Shown here: positions 18,183-25,198 of the stretch, piece by piece | Layout: each line of letters begins with the position of its first letter | Position numbering within the stretch: the first letter of the stretch is position 1 | From: Blastopirellula sediminis | GTDB lineage: Bacteria; Planctomycetota; Planctomycetia; Pirellulales; Pirellulaceae | Assembly (NCBI RefSeq): GCF_020966755.1 | Contig: NZ_JAJKFT010000004.1 | Coordinates: forward strand, 434,001-498,000 | Length of the DNA stretch: 64,000 nt | Direction of reading: 5' to 3' | Program-made: the position numbers and the translations under genes | The notes under the pieces: generated by a model | What the model was told of the DNA's origin: nothing | Seen by the model: the letters and a program-made list of their open reading frames with translations, nothing else | Database searches by the model: none

Positions 18183-18479
18183 TTAGGTTAGCTTGACCAG
18201 CTTCTCGAGCGCTTCTTTCGCGCGGGCGACGCCGCCGATTTGTTCGACGAATTCCTTGGTCTTCATCAGGTCGTCGATGGTCAACGCGCCGGTCTTGGTT
18301 GCGCCGCTCTTCCGTTTATCCATCGAGAGGATGGTGCTGACGTACTGCGGGGTGACGCCGGGGAGTTGCTTTTTGAGCGCTTCGGAAATTGCGGAAGGTC
18401 CGGCCGAAGGATTCTCGGCTTTATATTTACGAATGGCATTCGCTTTGTTGCCTTTGGCGGCGGCGGCTTTTTTCGCCAT
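18183..18479 (-). CDS. Small basic protein, possible DNA-binding
   Basis: A 98-residue protein starting MAKKAAAAKGNKANAIRKYK, very Lys/Ala-rich at the N-terminus. The middle (GPSAISEALKKQLPGVTPQYVSTIL) has the spacing of a helix-turn-helix. The C-terminus is a helix (ARAKEALEKLVKL). It resembles nucleoid-type or regulatory proteins in overall make-up, but no family was recognised. AAGGAGG-like sequence lies upstream of the ATG. Confidence 0.75.
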   Translation of the reverse strand: MAKKAAAAKGNKANAIRKYKAENPSAGPSAISEALKKQLPGVTPQYVSTILSMDKRKSGATKTGALTIDDLMKTKEFVEQIGGVARAKEALEKLVKLT

Positions 18480-18621
18480 GACGAAGGAGGCTCCGAGTTG
18501 ATGTGCGAGTATCGAAGGAGAAGATAAGTCTGCCAGTCGTCAAACCGAGAGGTGACCTAAGTTAGGTCTAACTGACTCATACGTATCGTTCTAACACAAC
18601 ATATTATGTAGTATGTGCAAG

Positions 18622-18670
18622 CAGCTATCTACCGCCCCTCGGTAGATACTGGCGACCCCTCAGATAGCTG
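18622..18670. promoter_or_regulatory. Overlapping alternative hairpins
   Basis: ATCTACCG (18628-18635) pairs with CGGTAGAT (18641-18648) across a five-base loop. The outer CAGCTATCT (18622-18630) pairs with AGATAGCTG (18662-18670). The two stems share bases, so only one can form at a time. This is a switch-like layout in the 325 bases between the small basic gene and tRNA-Leu, which otherwise hold no gene. Confidence 0.5.
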
Positions 18671-18804
18671 TACGCCAAGTGGAGTGTACCAATCAATTCA
18701 AAAGATGTGCTTTTGACGATAGGTGTCGCCGGCGCTCGAGTGGACTTACCCCCTCTGTCGGCGCAAGAAAAAAGGCTGGCGAGCGGTCGCCAGCCGTAGC
18801 GTAG

Positions 18805-18886
18805 TGGGGATGACAGGAATCGAACCTGCACTCCGTGAGGAACTAGAACCTAAATCTAGCGCGTCTGCCAATTTCGCCACATCCCC
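18805..18886 (-). tRNA. tRNA-Leu (anticodon TAG)
   Basis: An 82-base tRNA with a long variable arm, as expected for Leu. The acceptor is GGGGATG/CATCCCC with discriminator A. The anticodon stem CTAGA/TCTAG holds loop TTTAGGT (anticodon TAG). The T arm is GCAGG/CCTGT with loop TTCGATT. CCA is not encoded. Confidence 0.94.
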
Positions 18887-19065
18887 ATACTCTGATGTCA
18901 GCGTTTCCCTTCAGGGAAGCTTTGAATTCTAGCATTCTCGCGACTGCGCACAACTCCGCCCTGGCGTTCAGCTCCCCTATGTTCCAAGGGAGATAAAGTC
19001 GACAATAGTCGATTCGGAACCGGCGCTACGGCGTACGTTTGCAGAATAGGCGTTAGGAAAATAGC

Positions 19066-19746
19066 ATGAGTTTGCGCGCAAAAAGTAACATCGACGCTGT
19101 CGTATTTGACATGGATGGCCTGATGTTTAACACCGAACTCTTATACCCCCAGGTATCCTACGAATTGCTAAGACGGCGCGGGCACAAACTGGAGCCGGAA
19201 CTCACCAATGCGATGATGGGACGCCCCAGTCGGGACGCGTTTCGCATCATGATTGAGTGGCACCAGCTCGAAGATACGCCCGACAATCTGGCGGAAGAAT
19301 CGGATCAGATCTTCGTCAAGATTCTGGACGAACATCTCGCGCCGATGCCGGGGCTGATGGCGCTGCTCGGCGCTTTGGAACAGGCCGCCGTTCCCAAGGG
19401 AGTCGCCACGAGTTCAGGACGTCCGATGGCGGAGAAGATCTTGGGGACGTTCGACATTCTCCCCCGACTCAAATTCCTGCTCTGCGGAACGGACGTCGAG
19501 AACGGCAAGCCGAATCCCGAGATCTATCTGCTAGCAGCCGAGAAGATGGGAGTCGCGCCAGATCGCATGCTCGTGCTTGAGGATAGTCATACCGGCAGTC
19601 GCGCGGCGATCGCCGCCGGCGCGTTTGTAGTCGCTACGCCGGGAGATCATAGCCGCCATCATGATTTCTCCGGGACGCGGTTCGTCGCCGACACGCTGGC
19701 TGATCCGCGGATCTATGAAGCTCTAGGAATGCCACGTGCTATCTAG
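19066..19746 (+). CDS. HAD-family hydrolase, beta-phosphoglucomutase-like
   Basis: A 226-residue subfamily I HAD protein. Motif I is VVFDMDGLMFNTE with nucleophile Asp15 and acid/base Asp17. Motif II is ATSSG, motif III Lys is in NGKPNPEIY, and motif IV is LEDSHTGSRAA. The helical cap between motifs I and II is of the beta-phosphoglucomutase/phosphatase type. The substrate is probably a sugar phosphate but cannot be told from sequence. Confidence 0.9.
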   Translation: MSLRAKSNIDAVVFDMDGLMFNTELLYPQVSYELLRRRGHKLEPELTNAMMGRPSRDAFRIMIEWHQLEDTPDNLAEESDQIFVKILDEHLAPMPGLMALLGALEQAAVPKGVATSSGRPMAEKILGTFDILPRLKFLLCGTDVENGKPNPEIYLLAAEKMGVAPDRMLVLEDSHTGSRAAIAAGAFVVATPGDHSRHHDFSGTRFVADTLADPRIYEALGMPRAI

Positions 19747-19849
19747 CCGTTCTGTTTCTCTTGACCCATTTTTCCTGGGGGTGCTACATTAGTCGCACGG
19801 ATGACGGTCTCAAATAATCTTGCCGGCAAAAACTTCCAAGGACGCCGAA

Positions 19850-20614
19850 ATGCTGAAAAACCTCGCCATTCTTCAGATTGATACCGTCAACCAAGAGGGC
19901 GCTTCAGCACGAAGTCGAATAGTGCCGTCTCGCTTGGCGCAGCGGATGATCGGCGGCAAGCCGTTGATCGAATGGCTGATTCGGCGTTTGGGAGAAGCGC
20001 ACGTTGACGGCGTGATGGTGGTTTTGCCGGAGGACGCCGATACCAATGCGTTGCTACCGCTGATTCCGAGCGATACGCCGGTTCATATCAGCCGCAAACA
20101 AGATTCGCTCGGTCGATTGGCCGATGCGATTCGCGAATATCAGCCGCGCGGAGTCGTTCGCATCCCGGTCGAAAACCCGTTTGTCGATCCGGCTCTGATC
20201 GATCGCCTGCTCACGAACGCCGCGATGTTTGAGAAATGCGACTATGTCGCCTATCGCTGCGAAAACGGCAGCGCCGCCGCCGCCTCGCCAGTTGGTCTGT
20301 TCGCCGAATGGTATCGCGCCAAAGCGATCCTGAAGGCGGATGAAATTGTCGAAGACGCCTCAGAGCGAGAAAACGTCAGCGCGGCGATTGCGGCCCAACC
20401 TGACTGGTTCCCGCAGCACTTGTTGCCGGTTCCGAGCCAACTGGAAGGCGCTGACGTTCGCTTGTCGGTGATCGACGAAGAAGACTGGGAAAACGCCCTG
20501 GTGATCGTCGATGCGATGCGTTGTCACGATCTGGCTTGGCAAGATGTCGTGCGATTCATTCGCGAAACGCCTCATCTGCGGCAGCGGATGGAGACGATGA
20601 ATCAAGTTGGCTAA
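19850..20614 (+). CDS. SpsF-like nucleotidyltransferase
   Basis: A 254-residue protein from ATG 19850, preceded by AAGGA at a good distance; a TTG 30 bases upstream is less likely. The Rossmann-like GT-A fold of cytidylyltransferases is seen: SRLAQRMIGGKPLIEWLIRR, GVMVVLPEDADTN, and VVRIPVENPFVDPALIDRLL (the last normally contains a metal Asp; here it reads PVENP). The N-terminal nucleotide loop (usually R-x-G-S-x-R-L-P) is changed to ASARSRIVPSRL. A CMP-sugar type reaction is likely, but the altered loop leaves activity uncertain. Confidence 0.75.
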   Translation: MLKNLAILQIDTVNQEGASARSRIVPSRLAQRMIGGKPLIEWLIRRLGEAHVDGVMVVLPEDADTNALLPLIPSDTPVHISRKQDSLGRLADAIREYQPRGVVRIPVENPFVDPALIDRLLTNAAMFEKCDYVAYRCENGSAAAASPVGLFAEWYRAKAILKADEIVEDASERENVSAAIAAQPDWFPQHLLPVPSQLEGADVRLSVIDEEDWENALVIVDAMRCHDLAWQDVVRFIRETPHLRQRMETMNQVG

Positions 20615-20707
20615 GCGTTCGCGGACGCCGCTGCGTGGTCCCGTGAAATAGCTGGATAAGTTTCGCCAGGCTCGGGTAAGGCCGGCGACTTTGTCAAAAC
20701 GGAGCGA

Positions 20708-21451
20708 ATGGAGTCGCTCGCGATGGAAGACGGAGAAGGGTACGCCGACGAGTGGATCGTCTCAGCCGGCGCCGGGCTAGCAAGCCGTTTAACGATCGTC
20801 GTTGACCCGAAAAACTCGCTGTTTGACGCCACCGTCGGACAGCGATGGCTTTTTCAATTGATCGGCGCTCAGCGTGAAGAGGCCGATTTCGCCGCCTTCT
20901 TTGCGCAGTGGTCGTCCGACTATGCGCCTGCCATCTGGCGCGGCGAGCGTCCTTATTGGGACGCGATGAAAGAGTATCTGTGCGGCAAAGGTCTCTCCGG
21001 CGGGCACGTCGACGAACTTTGGCGGGCCGCTTCGCGCAAATTCCCCGAGTTGGAATTCGGCGGGAAGACTTCCCCCGAAATCTTGCAGATCCTCGACAAA
21101 GTTCGGGAGTACGGCGTGCAGCTCATTGCGCTGTGGGAGACGACGCAAGCGGTCGATTCCCGACTGCGGGAACAGGCCTGGGTAAAAACATTCGACCAGG
21201 TCATGGCGACGCATGAGTTGGGCTGCGACGCCGGCGATATCGCGGCGTATCAGCGACTGCGTGGGCAGATCGGCGATTCGGTTTGCGTGATGCATAGCGC
21301 CGACGCACGCTGTATCACCGCCGCTGCAAAGGCAGGTTGGCTGACGCTAGCAATCGGCCGCAATGTTCCCGCTGCGGCGTCGGTCTCGCTGATGACCTGG
21401 GCCGATCTGATCTCGTGGGCGGCGCTGCGAGGCAATTGTCAGGCCGCGTAG
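20708..21451 (+). CDS. Degenerate HAD-like protein
   Basis: A 247-residue protein with the outline of a HAD hydrolase. TIVVDPKNSLFDATVGQ is the place of motif I, but the second Asp is Lys. LIALWETTQ fits motif II, and HSADARCITAAAKAGWLTLAIG fits the final Rossmann strand with motif IV acids weakened. It follows the nucleotidyltransferase by 93 bases on the same strand. Loss of the acid/base Asp suggests a non-catalytic role. This reading is inference from pattern. Confidence 0.6.
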   Translation: MESLAMEDGEGYADEWIVSAGAGLASRLTIVVDPKNSLFDATVGQRWLFQLIGAQREEADFAAFFAQWSSDYAPAIWRGERPYWDAMKEYLCGKGLSGGHVDELWRAASRKFPELEFGGKTSPEILQILDKVREYGVQLIALWETTQAVDSRLREQAWVKTFDQVMATHELGCDAGDIAAYQRLRGQIGDSVCVMHSADARCITAAAKAGWLTLAIGRNVPAAASVSLMTWADLISWAALRGNCQAA

Positions 21452-21596
21452 TAGCATCGCTGTCGTCGAATATTCCGGAAAATCGGTACAACCGGAATAA
21501 GTTCTCTAATTTCCACAATCGGAAACTGCCGATCGTGTTGGTACGGGCGCATAGCAATGCGCTCCTTCGCCAGTTTCGATTCGTGGAAGTAACGCA

Positions 21597-21842
21597 ATGA
21601 AAAAATTGCTCGCTATCCTGTTGGCCGCGACTACTATCAGCGCCGGACTTGGGTGCACGATGTGCGCTCATCCCAACGACTATTGCTACGCTGTCTACGA
21701 CGAAGCCCACGCGTATGGTCATCGAGCCGGCTCGGCTTTTAGCCCGGTCTCGTATAGCAGCGGCGAAACGACCGAGTCGGTGCTGGAAACGGTCGATACC
21801 GACGCCGTTTATGATGAAGAATACTACGAAGTGGGAAGTTAG
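21597..21842 (+). CDS. Small lipoprotein
   Basis: An 81-residue protein with a lipoprotein signal (LLAATTISAGLGC, lipid Cys20) followed by the Cys/Tyr-rich segment CTMCAHPNDYCYAVYDEAH. This resembles many small planctomycete lipoproteins. The tail is acidic. Function unknown. Confidence 0.75.
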   Translation: MKKLLAILLAATTISAGLGCTMCAHPNDYCYAVYDEAHAYGHRAGSAFSPVSYSSGETTESVLETVDTDAVYDEEYYEVGS

Positions 21843-21980
21843 CTTCCTTAATATGCCTGTGTGGCATTTTATTCTTCCCAAGCCGGGGCGCATGCGTTAG
21901 TCTCGTAGGTTCGCAGCCGTCGCAATTCTTTGCGCGCGGTGGTCACCTCTTGATTCACGCCCCAATTAGTCAGTCCCCGC

Positions 21981-23738
21981 TTGAGTACCACCCTCCCCGA
22001 AACCTCTTCCCAGCTGGAAGAGGATCTGCTTCGTATTGAAACGCCCCCAGAAACTCTCGGCGCCACTTTGCGCCGGATTGGGCCGGGTTTGATCGTCGCT
22101 GGCTCGATTGTTGGATCGGGCGAACTGATCGCGACCACCAAAGCAGGCGCGGAAGCCGGCTTCTGGCTGCTCTGGCTGATCATGATCGGCTGCGTGATCA
22201 AGGTCTTTGTGCAAGTCGAGTTCGGCCGCTACACGATCTACAGCGGCAAAACGGCGTTGTACGGCATGAATGAAGTTCCCGGCCCGGCGATCTCGTATCG
22301 GCTGGTGACGCCGGCGCGGGTCAACTGGTTGATGATCTATTGGTTCATCATGACCGCCGCCAGCATCGCCCAGTTGGGCGGCATCGTCGGCGGCGTCGGC
22401 CAAGCGCTGCAGATGGGGCTGCCGCTCACCGAAAAAGGACGTTACTACAACGAGTTCGGCGATTTGCAGACCCGGATTCGGGTGACCGAAACGTTGATCG
22501 GCCGCGCCGCGGAGCGAAGCGATGCGGAAGAAGAAGCCGCTCAAAAAGCGACGCTGGCGAAACTGGAAGGCGAACTTGATGAGCAGGGGGCTCGCTATTT
22601 GGCGCTGCGACTCGCGATCCAAGAGGAGAGCAGGACGTTGGCCGCGCTCGATCCGGCCAGCGCTGAAGCGGAGAATCTGCAAGCCGAATTGAAGGCGCAG
22701 AAAGACGAGCGGAAAGCGATTCAGAATAACATCGAACCGATCGATGATGAGATCTGGGCGGCAGTCTTGGGGATTGGGACCGCCATTCTCTTGCTGGTCG
22801 GACGCTATCGTTTCATCGAATCGATTTCGACCGCGCTGGTTGCGTCATTCACGTTGGTCACCGTCGGCAATCTGCTCGCGCTGCAGCTCAATCCTGACTG
22901 GGCGGTGACGCCGCAGGAGTTTTTGCGGGGGCTCAGCTTCCGCTTTACGCCGGAGTCGGAAGCGATCGGCGTTTCGCCGCTGATGACGGCGCTGGCGACC
23001 TTCGGCATTATCGGGGTCGGCGCTACGGAGCTGATCGCCTATCCCTATTGGTGTCTGGAAAAAGGTTACGCCCGCTTTACCGGTCCACGCGACGATTCGC
23101 CCGAGTGGGGCGAGCGCGCCGCAGGCTGGATGCGGGTGATGCGCTGCGACGCGTGGTGTTCGATGATCGTCTACACCTTTGCGACGCTCGCCTTCTACCT
23201 GCTGGGAGCGGCGATTCTGGGGCGGATTCACTTGATTCCGGAAAGCTCCGAAATGATCCGTTCGCTCAGCGTGATGTATGAGCCGGTCTTCGGCGCGTAC
23301 GCGCCGCCGATCTTCCTGTTCGGCGCGTTCGCGGTCCTCTACTCCACGTTCTTTGTGGCGAACGCATGTCACGCGCGGGTGAACGCCGACGGCTTACAGA
23401 TCTTCGGCATGCTGGGACAAGGAGACGCGACCTATCGCGCCGGCGTGAAGTTTTTGTGCGGCTTCTTTCCGCTGATCTGCATTGTGATTTACATCGTTTA
23501 TCCCCATCCGACCTTTCTGGTAATTTTCAGCGGGATGATGCAGGCGATCATGTTGCCGATGCTCTCGGCGGCTGCGTTGTACTTCCGCTATTACCACTGC
23601 GACAAGCGAATCGCTCCCGGCATCGCGTGGGACATCTGCTTGTGGCTGTCAGCGATCGGAATGTTGATCGCCGGCGGCTATCTGGCCTATGCGAAGACGC
23701 CGGAGCTGGTCAGCAACATCGTCAATCTGTGGAATTAG
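21981..23738 (+). CDS. Nramp-related transporter with coiled-coil insertion
   Basis: A 585-residue membrane protein with about eleven spans. The first span reads GPGLIVAGSIVGSGELIATT, the place of the Nramp DPGN metal-binding motif, here changed to GSGE. Between residues about 150 and 255 a charged, heptad-like segment (LEGELDEQGARYLALRLAIQ) interrupts the membrane region and probably forms a coiled coil in the cytoplasm or periplasm. A TTG start is used; no in-frame ATG lies near. Transport of a divalent ion is the family role, but the altered motif makes the substrate uncertain. Confidence 0.75.
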   Translation: MSTTLPETSSQLEEDLLRIETPPETLGATLRRIGPGLIVAGSIVGSGELIATTKAGAEAGFWLLWLIMIGCVIKVFVQVEFGRYTIYSGKTALYGMNEVPGPAISYRLVTPARVNWLMIYWFIMTAASIAQLGGIVGGVGQALQMGLPLTEKGRYYNEFGDLQTRIRVTETLIGRAAERSDAEEEAAQKATLAKLEGELDEQGARYLALRLAIQEESRTLAALDPASAEAENLQAELKAQKDERKAIQNNIEPIDDEIWAAVLGIGTAILLLVGRYRFIESISTALVASFTLVTVGNLLALQLNPDWAVTPQEFLRGLSFRFTPESEAIGVSPLMTALATFGIIGVGATELIAYPYWCLEKGYARFTGPRDDSPEWGERAAGWMRVMRCDAWCSMIVYTFATLAFYLLGAAILGRIHLIPESSEMIRSLSVMYEPVFGAYAPPIFLFGAFAVLYSTFFVANACHARVNADGLQIFGMLGQGDATYRAGVKFLCGFFPLICIVIYIVYPHPTFLVIFSGMMQAIMLPMLSAAALYFRYYHCDKRIAPGIAWDICLWLSAIGMLIAGGYLAYAKTPELVSNIVNLWN

Positions 23739-23854
23739 GCCGGCTTCCCCCGGACAACCGCTACAACCGGACATTCGCGAGAATCCCCCCAGCGCCGCAC
23801 CGGATGGATTCTATATTTTGGTGGACGATTGTTTTCTCCCCCGGAATGCTCGCG

Positions 23855-25051
23855 ATGGACAGCCCCACCAGTTCGCCCTCGGCTGACAACTTTCACAGCG
23901 TTTACGTCGACGCAGTACCGCCGACGTTGCCTGCGCAGAAGGCGGAAGTTGGTCTGAAGAAAGTGCTCCATCTGATCAATGGCGAGCACTACTCCGGCGC
24001 CGAGCGCGTGCAAGATTTACTGGGGCTTCGTTTGCCGGAATTCGGCTACCACGCCGACTTCGCCTGCGTCAAACCGGGGAAGTTCGCCACGTCGCGACGT
24101 GCGACGGAGTGTCAGGTTTTTGAATTGGCGATGCGACATCGCTTTGATCTATGGCGATCGCGCGACGTCGTGGGGCTTGTTCAAGAACATGGTTATCAAA
24201 TCATTCACGCGCACACGCCCCGGACCGCCCTGTTGGCAATGTTGGCGGCACGTTCGTGCGACGCGCAGTTCGTCTATCATGTTCACAGTCCGACTTCGCG
24301 CGATTCGACCCGCCGTCTGACCAACTGGATGAATCAGCAAGTCGAATCTTGGGCGATGTTCCAAGCGGCTCGCCTGATCACTGTTTCCAACAGCCTGAGT
24401 CGTCACCTCGCGCAGCTTCATGTTCCAATGACGAAAGTCCGCGTCGTCCATAATGGCGTTCCGTCGCTATCTGACGTTCCACAGCGCGATGCGCCTAACG
24501 GATCGTGGACGATTGGCTGCGTCGCGCTCTTCCGGCCTCGGAAGGGAATTGAGGTCTTGCTGCACGCTCTCGCCAATTTGCGTGGGCAAGGTCACGACGT
24601 TCGTTTGCGAGCGGTCGGGCCATTCGAGACGCCTGAGTACCAGCGCGAAATCGAAACGCTGGTCGCCAAATTGAATTTGCAGCACGCGATCGACTGGGTT
24701 GGTTTCACCCAGGATGTGAATCGCGAATTGTTTCAGATGGATCTGTTCGTCCTCCCCAGCCTGTTTGGGGAAGGGCTGCCGATGGTGGTGCTGGAAGCGA
24801 TGGCGGCCGGCGTGCCGGTGATCGCATCAGACGTCGAAGGCGCCTGTGAGGCGATTCAGCCAGGATTCGATGGTTTGTTGGCGATTCCGGCCGATGTCGA
24901 CGACCTGACGATGAAGATTTCGTCGGTCGTTTCGGGAGAAGTTGATTGGCTATCGCTCCGTCAGACGGCTCTTCTGCGACAGCGCGAATCTTTCTCGGAC
25001 CGGAGCATGGCGGGTGGAACCGCCGCCGTTTACGACGAACTGCTCGGCTAG
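23855..25051 (+). CDS. GT4 glycosyltransferase
   Basis: A 398-residue GT-B glycosyltransferase. The N-terminal domain starts KKVLHLINGEHYSGAERV, and the nucleotide-sugar domain has VHNGV, FRPRKGIEVLLHAL and LPSLFGEGLPMVVLEAMAAG with the E-x7-E motif. ATG 23855 is preceded by GGA nine bases upstream; in-frame ATGs at 23804 and 23846 are alternatives. It probably acts in surface polysaccharide synthesis; the acceptor is unknown. Confidence 0.88.
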   Translation: MDSPTSSPSADNFHSVYVDAVPPTLPAQKAEVGLKKVLHLINGEHYSGAERVQDLLGLRLPEFGYHADFACVKPGKFATSRRATECQVFELAMRHRFDLWRSRDVVGLVQEHGYQIIHAHTPRTALLAMLAARSCDAQFVYHVHSPTSRDSTRRLTNWMNQQVESWAMFQAARLITVSNSLSRHLAQLHVPMTKVRVVHNGVPSLSDVPQRDAPNGSWTIGCVALFRPRKGIEVLLHALANLRGQGHDVRLRAVGPFETPEYQREIETLVAKLNLQHAIDWVGFTQDVNRELFQMDLFVLPSLFGEGLPMVVLEAMAAGVPVIASDVEGACEAIQPGFDGLLAIPADVDDLTMKISSVVSGEVDWLSLRQTALLRQRESFSDRSMAGGTAAVYDELLG

Positions 25052-25080
25052 ACTCCCGTTTTTCTCGCAATTTGCTCGCT

Positions 25081-25167
25081 GCGCGTGACCAAACGTGTCA
25101 CGCGCCATTCGTACGCTCGACCTTTGGGAAAAGCTCCTGCGGCTTTTCCCTGCCGCCTTCGGCGGGT
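25081..25167. promoter_or_regulatory. Three successive stem-loops ahead of the addB operon
   Basis: GCGCGTGAC/GTCACGCGC (25081-25105), GGGAAAAGC/GCTTTTCCC (25126-25150) and a small CCGCC-TTC-GGCGG hairpin follow one another in the gap between the glycosyltransferase stop and the addB-like start at 25199. The first is palindromic enough to be a repressor operator; the second could be a terminator or an mRNA leader structure. Confidence 0.5.
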
Positions 25168-25198
25168 ATCTTGAGCTTTTCCAGAGCAAAGGCGAGCC

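Noticed and set aside
23366-23854. Upstream extension of the GT4 glycosyltransferase frame
   Set aside because: The added part overlaps the transporter gene and is Arg/Ser/Leu-rich; the ATG at 23855 starts a normal GT-B protein.
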